Assembly (NCBI RefSeq): GCF_963583255.1
Contig: NC_084806.1
Location: 16,658,317-16,722,316 of the forward strand
DNA from: Pyrus communis
Taxonomy: Eukaryota; Streptophyta; Magnoliopsida; Rosales; Rosaceae
Direction of reading: 5' to 3'
Length of the DNA stretch: 64,000 nucleotides
Of the stretch, positions 1 through 12,208 are shown one piece after another. The position numbers were made by a program, and so were the translations under genes. Position 1 is the first letter of the stretch. Each line of letters begins with the position of its first letter. A model generated the notes under the pieces. It made no database searches and was not told the origin of the DNA. It worked only from the letters and a program-made list of their open reading frames with translations.

Positions 1-84
1 TTATACGTACAAAATAAATAGATTTAAATCTACTTAATAAATATATATATACACACACACACACACGGAACTTGATTGATGGCA

Positions 85-2700
85 TACGAATTCTCCAAAA
101 CTAATTTCAACGATTCAAACTGTCAAAATTGTTTGTATATGCTTGGAGATCACATCAGCAAAAAATCACAAAAAAAAAACATTCAGAGGTCAAGTAACGG
201 GACAAAGTTTTTCAACGGTTATAAACGAAAAATCACGATTTAACGGTTATTTTAACTCCGATTTTGATGATTTTTTATAACTACACTCCTTGACCCTATA
301 TGAATACAATGAATGAATTCGATCTTCAATTTAAAATATTTACACAAGTGGATACCACAAAATCTTATGTTATACTTAATAAAAGTATAAATAAACTCTA
401 AGTGTTAGTCAATCTATAGTTTTACGAATTCTCCAAAACTAATTTCAAAGATCCAAACCGTCAAAATTGTTTGTATATGCTTGGAGATCACATCAGCAAA
501 AAATCACAAAAAAAAAACATTCAAAGATCAAGTAACGGGACAAAGCTTTTCAACGGTTATAAACGAAAAATCAAGATTTAACGGTTATTTTAACTCCGAT
601 TTTGATGATTTTTTATAACTACACTCCTTGACCCTATATGAATATAATGAATAAATTCGATCTTCAATTTAAAATATTTACACAAGTGGATACCACAAAA
701 TCTTATGTTATACTTAATAAAAGTATAAATAAACTCTAAGTGTTAGTCAATCTATCGTTTTACGAATTCTCCAAAACTAATTTCAACGATCCAAACCGTC
801 AAAATTGTTTGTATATGCTTGGAGATCACATCAGCAAAAAATCACAAAAAAAAAACATTCAAAAATCAAGTAACGGGACAAAGCTTTTCAACGGTTATAA
901 ACGAAAAATCACGATTTAACGGTTATTTTAACTCCGATTTTGATGATTTTTTATAACTACACTCCTTGACCCTATATGAATACAATGAATGAATTCGATC
1001 TTCAATTTAAAATATTTACACAAGTGGATACCACAAAATCTTATGTTATACTTAATAAAAGTATAAATAAACTCTAAGTGTTAGTCAATCTATCGTTTTA
1101 CGAATTCTCCAAAACTAATTTCAACGATCCAAACCGTCAAAATTGTTTGTATATGCTTGGAGATCACATCAGCAAAAAATCACAAAAAAAAAACATTCAA
1201 AGATCAAGTAACGGGACAAAGCTTTTCAACGGTTATAAACGAAAAATCACGATTTAACGGTTATTTTAACTCCGATTTTGATGATTTTTTATAACTACAC
1301 TCCTTGACCCTATATGAATACAATGAATGAATTCGATCTTCAATTTAAAATATTTACACAAGTGGATACCACAAAATCTTATGTTATACTTAATAAAAGT
1401 ATAAATAAACTCTAAGTGTTAGTCAATCTATCGTTTTACGAATTCTCCAAAACTAATTTCAACGATCCAAACCGTCAAAATTGTTTGTATATGCTTGGAG
1501 ATCACATCAGCAAAAAATCACAAAAAAAAAACATTCAGAGGTCAAGTAACGGGACAAAGTGTTTCAACGGTTATAAACGAAAAATCACGATTTAACGGTT
1601 ATTTTAACTCCGATTTTGATGATTTTTTATAACTACACTCCTTGACCCTATATGAATACAATGAATGAATTCGATCTTCAATTTAAAATATTTACACAAG
1701 TGGATACCACAAAATCTTATGTTATACTTAATAAAAGTATAAATAAACTCTAAGTGTTAGTCAATCTATCGTTTTACGAATTCTCCAAAACTAATTTCAA
1801 CGATCCAAACCATCAAAATTGTTTGTATATACTTGGAGATCACATCAGCAAAAAATCACAAAAAAAAAACATTCAAAGATCAAGTAACGGGACAAAGCTT
1901 TTCAACGGTTATAAACGAAAAATCACGATTTAACGGTTATTTTAACTCCGATTTTGATGATTTTTTATAACTACACTCCTTGACCCTATATGAATACAAT
2001 GAATGAATTCGATCTTCAATTTAAAATATTTACACAAGTGGATACCACAAAATCTTATGTTATACTTAATAAAAGTATAAATAAACTCTAAGTGTTAGTC
2101 AATCTATCGTTTTACGAATTCTCCAAAACTAATTTCAACGATCCAAACCGTCAAAATTGTTTGTATATGCTTGGAGATCACATCAGCAAAAAATCACAAA
2201 AAAAAAACATTCAAAGATCAAGTAACGGGACAAAGCTTTTCAACGGTTATAAACGAAAAATCACGATTTAACGGTTATTTTAACTCCGATTTTGATGATT
2301 TTTTATAACTACACTCCTTGACCCTATATGAATACAATGAATGAATTCGATCTTCAATTTAAAATATTTACACAAGTGGATACCACAAAATCTTATATTA
2401 TACTTAATAAAAGTATAAATAAACTCTAAGTGTTAGTCAATCTATCGTTTTACGAATTCTCCAAAACTAATTTCAACGATCCAAACCGTCAAAATTGTTT
2501 GTATATGCTTGGAGATCACATCAGCAAAAAATCACAAAAAAAAACATTCAGAGATCAAGTAACGGGACAAAGATTTTCGACGGTTATAAACAAAAAATCA
2601 AGATTTAACGGTTATTTTAACTCCGATTTTGATGATTTTTTATAACTACACTCCTTGACCCTATATGAATACAATGAATGAATTCGATCTTCAATTTAAA
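85..2700. repeat. 338-bp tandem satellite array, about 7.7 copies
   Basis: Units start at the shared motif TACGAATTCTCC at 85, 423, 761, 1099, 1437, 1775, 2113 and 2451, an exact 338-bp period. The eighth copy breaks off near 2700. Copies differ by only a few substitutions each. Units 1 and 5 share the variant CAGAGGTC where most others read CAAAGATC, which hints at multi-unit duplication. There is no convincing coding capacity; the 71-codon frame at 2430-2645 is just repeat sequence. The array is preceded by a short TA/CA microsatellite (45-66). It could be a genuine satellite or tandem repeats from inside a degraded transposon. The period is certain, the origin is not. Confidence 0.95.
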
Positions 2701-2710
2701 TTTAAAATAT

Positions 2711-3160
2711 TTGTAATAGATTATTAGTGTATGTATTATTTTTTTTGTTAGGCTTTCATTTTCGAGTGTAGATATAGTACTTGAACGAGAAATGTTTTAA
2801 TGTTTTCAAGTAATATTTATGTCGCAATGTGTGGTATGTGTAAATTGTAAAAAAATATATTTTTTTCTTAACGGGTCATAACGGGGGTAAAGTGACACGA
2901 CCTGTTAAGGACCCGTTAAGATAACGGGTGTGACACGACACGACCCGTTAAGATAACAGGTGTTACACGAAAACGACACGAACACGACAGACACGACCCG
3001 TTTGCCAGGCCTACTGTAACCCAAAAAATCCCAATGCCATATTTGGCATTGCCACCAATAAACCATCGTGGGCTTGGAGAAATCACCCTTCTCCATTCAT
3101 ATATGTGGTCCCTCAAATTGTCTGTCATGAAATCGATGTAAATGATATTGATTAATTGCT
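2711..3160. other. AT-rich spacer with ACCCGTTA/CACGAC-rich tract
   Basis: No gene is visible. From about 2870 to 3010 the sequence is a degenerate series of ACGGGT, ACCCGTTA and ACACGAC words, a composition often seen in degraded plant DNA-transposon or retroelement ends. Two overlapping minus-strand frames of 63-70 codons here are low-complexity artefacts. The tract ends just before the Copia gag remnant. Confidence 0.5.
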
Positions 3161-3161
3161 T

Positions 3162-4165
3162 GTTTATGCTCCAGCTCCTTATAGTACTTCACTCAATTTC
3201 TCGAACATTGAGACATTAACCGGTTCAAATTTCAAGAAATGGAAGAAAGTTGTAGAGATAGTGTTGGGACTGATGGATCTTCACCTAGCGCACTAAGAGA
3301 GGATCAGCTTGCAGCTCTTATTGATGCAAGCACCGCAAATCAAAGAATCAAATTTGATAAATAGGAGAGAGCTAATAGGTTGTCTCTGATTATAATGAAG
3401 AAGGCTATGACTCAATATGTGAAGGGAGGCATTCCAAAGCATGCCAATGCAAAGGAGTTCCTTGCTGCCAACGCAAAAGGGTTCCTTGTAATTTTCTCAT
3501 ACAACTCACTTCAATGAAATTTGATGGAGTGGAAAGCGTACGAGAACATATTCTCAAAATAGCAGACCTTGCTTAGAAACTCAAAGATTTGAAAGTACGT
3601 ATGACTGATCAATTCCTCTTCCATACGGCACTGAATTCACTTCCCTCAAAATGTGATCAATTGAAGGTATCTTACAACACTTTGAAAGACAAAGGGGGGC
3701 ATCGATGAGTTTATTTCCATGTGTGCTTAAGAAGAAGAGAGACTGAAGACTAATAAATCAATGGAGGTCAATCTTGTTCAATCTGAAGAAGCAAAAAAAA
3801 AAGGAAAAAGTTCTTTCATGTTGGTTCATCCAATTCTGCTGATAAGATGAAGAAGAAACTAATTTCTTCTTCAACTAAAAGTACTAACATCTCTAAAGGA
3901 TCTCACAAGTAAAAACCAATAAATAGTGATATTGAAAAAGAAAATGAATGCTATTTTTCCAAAGAAATAGGTCGTTTGAGGAAGAATTGCATTAGTTTCA
4001 AAAATTGCCTTGCAAAGAAAGATAATGTTTTCAATATTTTTGTTTGTGTTGAGTCAAATTTGGTTTTTATTCCTCCTCAGAGTTGGTGGTTTGACACTAG
4101 ATGTTCCAACCCCATTACCAATTATTTGCAGGGCTTCTCTAAAACAAAGAAGATAAACAATGAAG
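3162..4165 (+). pseudogene. Copia element A, 5' part: gag and protease remnant
   Basis: Translated piecewise, this stretch reads as a Ty1/Copia Gag. It starts with LTGSNFKKWKK near 3215, followed by a LREDQLAAL segment and NRLSLIIMKKAM. A helical gag region (KFDGVESVREHILKIADLA) lies near 3520-3580. A damaged zinc knuckle at 3946-3990 still has ECYF and KNC. The protease region reads WWFDTR near 4085, where an active Copia protease has WWxDSG, so the catalytic Asp-Ser-Gly is lost. Stops at about 3362, 3573 and 3728 plus frameshifts make it non-functional. No 5' LTR is present upstream. The frame stops being Copia-like at 4165, where element B is inserted, and the continuation is found at 10829. 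Confidence 0.85.
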
Positions 4166-5794
4166 TCTGGAATTTGTACCAAGCAGAATATCTTGCAAAT
4201 AAAATTTAACTTTGTACAGTAGACTAGTCAAATGAGTTAGTCATATAGTTACAAGTTAGTCATTGATATAAAGTGTAATTGCAATAAAAAATCCTGACTG
4301 ACTAATACGTCCAACTAATCAGAGTTTACCTAAATTAGTTTCACAACAATAATTCCTAAACTTGAACACATTTACATATCAGTTCATTATGCAAACAACA
4401 ATGACAAAGTAATTATGAAACAAAGTATGCTAGATTGACTAGTCAAGCTCACCAGTAACTAAGTACATATTCTTCAATTAATCAAGTGCAAATATACAAA
4501 TCAAACTTAATTCATTACAAGTTATCCTAGTCAACAATAATTCAGCTCATTTCTCATAATATGCAATGTAAACTTGGTAGCTAACACATATCAAAAAACA
4601 ACTTATACCGGCCTGAAACATATGCAAGTAAGTAAGATATGTGGACAAGTTTAAGAGACAAGGAGCACAAAAACTTTTTGGCTGGAAAAACCCACCTTTG
4701 GGTTAAAAACCTAGGGACTCTCTACTAAGTCCAATCCATTAGTGTAAACAAGCTTCATATAAAGACCACACAAGCTCATTTCCTAGATTTCTATTTATAG
4801 AGTAGCTTTACCTTTGTGCAACCTTGCCTTACACAAGATGAACTCCTTCAGTCTTCACGAAGTCACAACTCCTCCTGAGCTCTTCACCTTATGGCATCGA
4901 TATCAACACAACCAATGCGAATGATATGACAATGATGGTTATGAAAAATTTGGTTTCAATGACTAATCAGTTTCTCCAGACAAATATTTAAAGGAAGAAA
5001 CTGATGAGAATCCAAAACGAGTCAGCTTAAAGATTTGAAACTTGAAGAACTTGACCACAATATTGAAACAAAACCATGAAGACAATGCTACCCTCATATG
5101 CAATGATTGGGTGTTTGATGCATGAACATAGTTTTGTGGCTAGGGTTTCAATGAAGAACACAAGAGGTAGCTCAAAAGCTAAAATCAACTCTTTTTTGAA
5201 AATATAAACCTGCTAGCCAAAACAAATGAGCATATAAAACGAATTTAAGTAAGTAATTTCAAAGATCGATTTAGAAATATTCGATGAAGAACATTACCCA
5301 TAAAATATGCTTGACGCTCCTAGGGGGTTTGAGATGTGGATGACACACAATATCTTTCTCTAAAGTTGATTTCTCTCAACCAAAGAGGATGAAAACCCTA
5401 GCTAAGGTTATATAGACAAATCTGATTTTTGCACATCTAACAAGGACAAAAACCACTTGTCAACCCAACAAACAATTTGAGCAGATCAAGGGCCAGAAAC
5501 AGACCACCAGCAAAAAGGTGTCAGTCAGCCCATGTGGGCTATCTTAATTTTTGTGCCTAAACAGCTAGAAGTCAGAGCGCAAAACTGACTAGACAATCAA
5601 ACTAGACAATATGCAACACATATAGAGATATGAAATGCACATGCGTGAACAAACCTTCAACCAATACCCTTGGACGCAAAATCCAGCAAGATAAACTCAT
5701 AACAGAGTTGTAAATTCAAAGACTATCTAAAAGCATGTGGTATCATTTACAACTTTAGTCAAGGAAAGCCAAACAAATAAATCTAGACTTTGCA
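4166..5794 (-). repeat. Copia B 3' LTR (left copy)
   Basis: Sequence from about 4514 to 5794 aligns along its length with 9535-10823, sharing for example GGCTGGAAAAACC and GACCACACAAGCTC. It ends in TGCA at 5794, next to the polypurine tract. About 330 bp (roughly 4180-4513) have no counterpart in the right LTR, so one copy has gained or lost DNA near this edge. The exact left end is inferred from the TGAAG duplication. Confidence 0.8.
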
Positions 5795-7290
5795 ATCTCC
5801 TCCTTTGGCTTTCCTTGACAAAATATTCCCAAAACGTATAACTAAAATCACACAATCCCACACTCAAGAGAACATCAATCAACAGGAGAAGACCAAGTAA
5901 CAACTTCTGCAGAAGAACATTTCTTGTTTCTTAGTGAAATTTTATCATGGATTAGGAAATAAATCATCATTATTTACAAAATGTGCGTAAGGTTTTGCAA
6001 TGTTTTCTTCCCCATTTTGTCATGACTAGACCAAGACAAGGCGGAATATCACACATAATGTCCAAATAACATAACAAATAAGCAGGAGTAGCAAAAGCAT
6101 AGCAGATCAAAATTAGCAATAAATCATATAAGCATGCCCAAGCAAAATGAAATAGTAATTGGACTAGCGACAAGTAAGCGCATGTAAATGATACAACTCC
6201 CCACAAAAGATGCATGCAAGATAAAAGAACTCCCTCATACATGATGCTTTTGATATAAACAAACTTCCTCATAATCATAGACACGGCTTGGAAAAAAACA
6301 CAACAAACAAAGGTTTAGAAGTTTGCACTTTTCTAACGAGAAACATTGACTCAGTAGAAAAGGAGGATGTCGTCCATTTGAAAGCAGATTTGAGCAAAAG
6401 CGTGACATAATAATCCCAAGTAAAGCATAAGTGATGCAACTTATAATGCAAAGTCCTACAAGGAAAACTACTCCCCCAAAATTAGTACTCAAATAAGGCA
6501 ATATGACTCCCACGTAATAACCAAATGTGAAGATGGAGAACAAGGCATAATATCAACACAAAGTGATAGAATGATACATATGACCACTTAAGAGATAGTC
6601 AGACTTAGTAGTGTCAGCATAAGTGAAGACAAGTTAGTTATATGGTGAAACCTAAGAGATGTGACTGAGATGATTCCATGTCAAAAACAGATAAGAGCAT
6701 TCCTTGCAAATTGACAATCTCAAATGACCTAAGTAACCCTGAATTTGTTCACTCTTCTGACGAGAACCAATTACTCAACAGATAAGGAAACATGTCCATT
6801 TAAAATTGGTCTTGTGCAAGAGCACACAACAATGTACCCAAACAATTTGGACAATACACAACAAAAAATTGAGATCAAGGAAGATATACATAATCTCAGC
6901 ATCAATAAACTACAGCTAACGAGACAATCCACAAGGGAATTGAAACACAAAGTAGTTTGAATATCTATGCTTCTGAGTTATGATTAGCAATTCAAAAACT
7001 TAAGAAATAGACATGCAGTGTACCTCTCAAAAGACAAATCTTCAAAGGCATACATGGACAGTAAAGCATAGATTAACACAAGCTCATAATGCAACAATGT
7101 GCCAAGGTATAGGAAGAGGAATATGTGATAGACTTTTTGAAATCATAGCTCCATGCCACTAGGCCCAAGGTTAATTCAAAGACTAACCAAACTTTTAATA
7201 ATCTATTAAGCTTAAGAAACAACACTTCCTTCATAATATGAACAAATGATAAGACTCACAAAGGACAAGACTTCCTTCATAGATGTGAAG
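5795..7290 (-). other. Non-coding internal stretch of Copia B between integrase remnant and 3' LTR
   Basis: This is the place where reverse transcriptase and RNase H would be expected, but no motif of either is seen on the minus strand. Two stretches share a repeated theme, CTAACGAGAAAC...CATTTGAAAGCAG at about 6333-6390 and CTGACGAGAACC...CATTTAAAATTGG at about 6757-6810. Two hydrophobic minus-strand frames (5970-6284, 6235-6543) are low-complexity and unsupported. It may be a long 3' untranslated region joined to a deletion breakpoint. Confidence 0.5.
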
Positions 7291-7300
7291 TGTTAGATTT

Positions 7301-8135
7301 CTATCTCAAAACGCACACCCAGGTGAACATAAAGTAAACATCCACAATTAGCATACATAAATGGTTCCTATTCACATATGGAGGCAGAATTTGACCAACG
7401 AGATTCATGGGTATTACTTGAAGAAACATAGATGTTCTAATGGTAGACAATTCATTGTGGGCTGCCTTAGTTTGTTTCCCCAAAAAACATAATCCACAAA
7501 CACAAGAGTCAAAGATAAAATAATGTGGTAGCCCCCTAACAACCTCTTTCTTGGATAATCTATGTAGATCCCTGGTGTTCACATGACCACATCGTTTATG
7601 AAACAACACATTTGTTTCATCAATTGCTTGGTCAAACTTTGAAAATTCACCTATTTTATAAGCATCAAGGATATAACACTTGTCATTGAACCTTCAAAAG
7701 GCGAGCATATTCTTTCCAAATTTATCGACAATCTGGCAACCTTCTTTGGAGAGGTTCACTTCATCAACCACTTTGTCACACAACTTATAAATACTGATGA
7801 GGCTTGACTTCAACCCATCCACATAATTGACATTCTTTAGCTGAGGAAGATAAGGAATATTGACAAGTCCATTTTTAGTTATTTGAATTTGTCTCCACAA
7901 TCAAATACAAAGTCAACATCATTAAAGGGAGCAAGAGACAAGAAGGCAATTTTGTCTCTGGTCATGTGCAGATAACCCTTATTGTCAAGATGCCACACAT
8001 TACTTTGATAATTGAAAGTGCATTGAGGATCACAAGACATTTATTAGAAACTTTCTTGATCCATTTAGAGTCTGGCTTCACATGATTTGAAGTAGATGAC
8101 TGAACCAGTTGAGTAAGTCTATTAACTTCAACGAC
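7301..8135 (-). pseudogene. Copia B protease, GAG-pre-integrase and integrase N-terminus remnant
   Basis: The minus frame 7301-7609 reads FHKRCGHVNTRDLHRLSKKE, then LPHYFIFDSCVCGLCFLGKQ. This is the GAG-pre-integrase domain and the His/Cys zinc region of Copia integrase. Its end (IVDVYFMFTWV) corresponds to the first catalytic Asp block, and the rest of the integrase core is absent. The frame at 7694-7900 (VNYVDGLKSSLISIYKLCDK) is the segment between protease and integrase. Near 7960-8010 the protease site reads WHLDNKGYLHMT, so the DSG triad is destroyed. Frameshifts separate the pieces. It lies in order between Gag (right) and the 3' non-coding region (left) of element B. Confidence 0.85.
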
Positions 8136-8149
8136 CAGTCGAACAACCT

Positions 8150-9300
8150 GACCTTTCAAGGTATCATTCTTTCCAGAGTGAAGCTTCCAATATTTTGGTT
8201 GAATATGACCTACTTCATCACAATGACAACATGTGGGAAAAAAACCTGTTCCTTGAGCTAAGATTGAAAATAGAAGCCACAAGTTTTGATTCTTCCACAA
8301 CCTTTGTCTTGGTAGCCATAGAGCTTGAACCATTTTCAACAAAACCAATAACACTTTTATCGCCATATGGCTTCCCAAAACTCAGTTTTTTGTCAAATTT
8401 TTAAGCAACATTGGTAAGACTAATGATCTTGCTGATTGCCTCTATCAGCATGGATAACTGCTTCAAGTTTTTCATATGATATATAGCATTGTTTGTCTTC
8501 AGCACCTAAACTTGATTTGACAAGTTTTCATGAGATTTTTTTCAGGTCTAGAACTTAGTCTTCAAGAGCTGCAACAACATCATCATTTTCTTCTCTATCA
8601 TCACAAACAGACCTATATACTGTTAGTGCTTTGACATGACCTTCAAGAGTGACAACATTTTCAACCAGTTCATTTCTATTTAGACGGAAATACTTTTTTT
8701 TTTTTTTTTTTTTTTTATCTAGAAAGCATTAAGGTTTTTGTTAAGCTCAATATTGTTGTCTTTGACATTACAAGTCTCATCAAAGAAGGAGTCAGACTTG
8801 AGACACATTTCATCATAAGTCAATGCATGTTCATCAGCATTGAGATGCACTTCATCCACTGGAGCAACAATAACAATAGCTTTCTCCTTATCATTTGATA
8901 AACTGTCAAAATAATCAGATTCTTCACAATCGTTTTCACTCCCGGTAGACATCCGTACTTTGTTTGCACACTTAGTAACATAATGACCAATGCCACCACA
9001 AGTGAAGCACGATCCAAGTTCACTCGAAAATGATGAATATCTAAGATTGAAAAGTTTTGCTTGCTTCTTGTCAAAAGACTTTTTTTTTCATGTGATGAAA
9101 ACTTTGGGATTTTGGAAGAGTCTCCAGTCATTTTGGCATATTTTCCTTTGTTCTTGACAATGTTTCTGAACTGATTAACAAACAAAGCCAAATCCTTTTC
9201 ATGAGATGGATTTTTTGATCTCACAGTAGCTTTAGCTTTTTGGATTCCTTAGAAAGCAACATCATTTCCCTTTTGCCAGTCTACATCTTCCATATCAAGA
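8150..9300 (-). pseudogene. Copia B gag remnant with two zinc-knuckle regions
   Basis: The minus strand encodes a broken SIRE-type Gag: KNPSHEKDLALFVNQFRNIV at ~9170-9215, then an intact knuckle CFTCGGIGHYVTKC (CX2CX4HX4C) at about 8969-9010, then a Glu/Asp-rich tail (8719-8952). Nearer the protease, at ~8220-8260, CCHCDEVGHIQPKYW is a second knuckle whose last Cys is Tyr. At least two frame changes and an internal poly-T run (8694-8716) interrupt the reading frame. Gag binds and packages element RNA in intact relatives; this copy cannot make a full protein. Confidence 0.8.
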
Positions 9301-9490
9301 GTAAAAGAATCAAGGGCAATGAAACCCTAAGTATTCAATAATTTGAAACTTCTCACTCCAAGCAACATAATCTGTTACATCAAAACAAGGAAGGAAAGTT
9401 AGAAGAACCAGCAAATCAGTCACGATCCATGGTGAGATTCCACCTAATATAAGTAACTCGCAGGGATCACTCTATGTATATCTAGAACAA

Positions 9491-9503
9491 GGCTTTGATA
9501 CCA
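9491..9503 (-). promoter_or_regulatory. Copia B primer-binding site
   Basis: The minus strand reads TGGTATCAAAGCC immediately inside the right LTR, with a 2-bp gap. It is complementary to the 3' end of initiator tRNA-Met apart from one base, the usual minus-strand primer site of Copia elements. It fixes the element's orientation and the LTR boundary at 9506. Confidence 0.85.
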
Positions 9504-9505
9504 AT

Positions 9506-10823
9506 TGAAATTTTTTTACCAGGTGAAATTTGTACAAGTTATCTTAGTCAACAACAATTCAGCTAATTGCTCATAATATGTAGCGTAAACTTGGTAGCTA
9601 ACACATATCAAATAACAACTCATAGGATGCATGAAACATATGAAAATAAGTAAGATATGTGAACAAGTTAAGAGACAAGAAGCGCAATAAGGTTTTGGCT
9701 GGAAAAACCACCCTCAAGGTTAAAAAACCAAGGACTCTCCATTGAGTCCAATCCACTAGTGTAAACAATGTTCATACAAAGACCACACAAGCTCAATTCC
9801 TAGATCTTTATCTATGGAGCAGCTTTACCTTTGTGCAACATTGCCTTACATGAGATGAACTCCTTCAAACTTCACAAAGTTGTAGCTCTTCCTGATCTCT
9901 TCACCTTCTGGGATCGATATCAACACAACCAATGCAAATGATATGACAATGATGGTTATGAAAAATCTGAATTCAATGACCAGTAAATTTCTCTAGACAA
10001 ATACTTGAAGGAAGAAACTAATGAGAATAAAAAAAGGGGTTAGTTTAAACATTTGAAACTTGAAGAACTTGACCACAAAATTAAAACAAAACCATAAAGA
10101 CAATGGTACCCTAATATGTAGTGATTGGGTGTTTGATGCATGAACATGGTTTGGTGGCTAGGATTTCAATGAAGAACACAAGAGGTAGCTTAAAGCTAAA
10201 ATCAATTATTTTCTGAAAATATAAACCTTCTAACCAAAACAAATGAGCATATAAACCGAATTTTTCAAAGATAGATTTAGAAATATTCGATGAACAACAT
10301 TACCCATAAAATATGCTTGATGCTCCTAGGGGGTTTGAGATGGAGATGAAAAACAATGTCTCTCTCTAAAGTTAATTTCTCTCAACCAAAGAGGATGAGA
10401 ACCCTAGCTAAGGTTATATAGACAAATATGATTTTTGCACATCCAACAAGAACAAAAACCACTTGTTAACCCAACAAACAATCTGAGCAGATCAAGGGCC
10501 AGAAACAGACCACTAGCAAAAAGGTGTCAATCAGCCCATGTGAGTTGTCTTAATTTGTGTGCCCAAACAATTGGAAGTCAGCACGCAAAACTAACTTAGA
10601 CAATTAAACTAGACAAAATGTAACATAATTAGAGATGAAATGAACATGCATGAAAAAATCTTTTGTGATGATGATTGTCCTTAACCAATGCATTTGGACG
10701 CAAAATCCAGCAGGATAAACTCATAATACAGTTGTAAATTCAAAGACTATCTAAGTGCATGTGTGGTATCAATTACAACTTTTGACAAAAAAAAAAAAAA
10801 CAAACAAATAAATATAGACTTCA
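9506..10823 (-). repeat. Copia B 5' LTR (right copy)
   Basis: It is homologous to the left LTR over about 1.28 kb but with many substitutions and small indels, so the insertion is not recent. It begins with TG on the plus strand at 9506 and ends at ...GACTTCA (10823), followed by the TGAAG duplication. An A-rich run lies at about 10787-10800. Confidence 0.85.
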
Positions 10824-11734
10824 TGAAGTTTACATAATGTTTTTGTGGGGACTGGGAGCAAGTTTGCAGTCGAATTCATAGGCAGTGTCAAATTAGTAAT
10901 GTCATCAAGTTTTATATGTACGTTCCATGAGGAATTTAATTTCAGCATCTAAATTAGTAGAGTCAGGGATTACTTTTGTTGGAGACAACGAAAGTGTAAA
11001 ATTTTACCATTTTGATAATAAAGTTGTCCATTAGAAGGTGCAGGTTCATTGGATATTCAGAGAAATCCAAAGGATACAAGTTCTATTGTTCAGATTATTA
11101 CTTTCAAATTATGGAAACAAACAATGCTTAGGTTTATAGAAGAACAAGAAATGTGTGTCTCAGTTGCCACTACACCTGAATTTGAAGAAATGAATGACAA
11201 TTCATTGTTACTTAATCAACAGTTAACAACATTCCATTGAATGGGGACATCCAACTAATGGTCCTACAAGACGCCATGAATGTTCCTCAGCAAGAAGATG
11301 TGATCAATACCACTACAGCAGTACATAACAATGATCAAATGACAAGTGAATGAGAATGCTCAAGTTCCTAAACCAGTTAATGTCCAACCTTCAACAAACA
11401 ATATCAGGAAATCCCTTAGAAATCGAAAAACTCATGCTTCCTGACTTTGTATACTTAAATGTGGCTGAGGACAACATAGGTGATGAAGATGACCCTATTT
11501 AATTTAATCAAGCAATCTCTAGTGCTTGATCAGTTTTATGGCACACAACAATGGAAGAAGAATTAGAGTCCATGAAAAAGAATAGTGTATGGACTCATGT
11601 ACCAAGAAGCACATAAGTAACAAAGCTGCTGGGGTTTAAGTGGGTGTACAAAACAAAGAGGGATGCACAAGGTCAATTTGATAAGCATAAGGTAAGACTA
11701 GTTGCCAAGGGCTTTTCTTAGAGATAGGGTATTA

Positions 11735-12208
11735 AAGCACTTTCAGTGTTACTAGGCTCCCCTAGGCTAGAGGCAACCAATCCTCTAAAATGAACAGTAA
11801 TTGCCTCTAGTAAACAGTAAATGCCCAAGTGCCCACCCCTAAACTGAATAGGCAAGGCAATTCGTAATAAAATATTAGTATTTTTATTTTATAAAATAAT
11901 AAAAAAATAATTTTATTTTCAATATAAAACAATTTATTGTATTTTTAATTAACCTTTTTTTAATTATAATTTATTGTATTTTTAATTAATTTGTATTAGT
12001 ATTTTATAATTTTTATAAGTGACTGACGTCATCATGATGTCAGCCTTGTGTCATATCCCTTTGGTGCTGGGGTCGTGGATTTATGCCTGGTGGAGAACCC
12101 GAGCTTGCCTGGAGCTCAAGCTATTTGAATGGGCTAGAGCCAATTGCTGGGACATTGGGTCATTTAATAGCCAATCCCCAAGGGAATTGGGGCACGCTGG
12201 AAGTGCTC
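11735..12208. mobile_element. MITE inserted in the Copia A reverse-transcriptase region
   Basis: A 474-bp AT-rich insert interrupts the RT frame between GIKA and NYNEALSSV. Its ends are imperfect inverted repeats: AAGCACTTTCAGTGT at the left, and the reverse complement of ACGCTGGAAGTGCTC at the right (12 of 15 match). TTA flanks both sides (11732-11734 and 12209-12211), consistent with a 3-bp duplication of PIF/Harbinger type. The superfamily is inferred only from duplication length and terminal sequence. The 77-codon frame inside has no recognisable product. Confidence 0.75.

Larger units (their letters stand above)
4166..10823 (-). mobile_element. Copia element B (SIRE-like), nested in Copia element A
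   Basis: Two LTR-like copies (4166-5794 and 9506-10823) bracket an internal region with minus-strand Gag, protease and integrase remnants. A Met-tRNA-type primer site lies at 9491-9503, and a purine-rich tract (AAAGGAGGAGAT on the minus strand) abuts the left LTR at 5795-5806. TGAAG occurs at 4161-4165 and again at 10824-10828, a plausible 5-bp target duplication. The host Copia coding frame stops on one side and resumes on the other. Reverse transcriptase and RNase H are missing, so the copy is non-autonomous. Long LTRs of ~1.3-1.6 kb and an extended Gag suggest the SIRE/Maximus lineage, by inference. Confidence 0.85.

Noticed and set aside
2870..3010. ACCCGTTA/CACGAC tract as a CRISPR-like or regulatory array
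   Set aside because: Word spacing is irregular and degenerate, and the genome is eukaryotic; it resembles decayed transposon-end sequence.
5970..6543. Two hydrophobic minus-strand frames that resemble membrane proteins
   Set aside because: They overlap each other in an AT-rich, non-coding part of Copia B and owe their hydrophobicity to T-rich composition.
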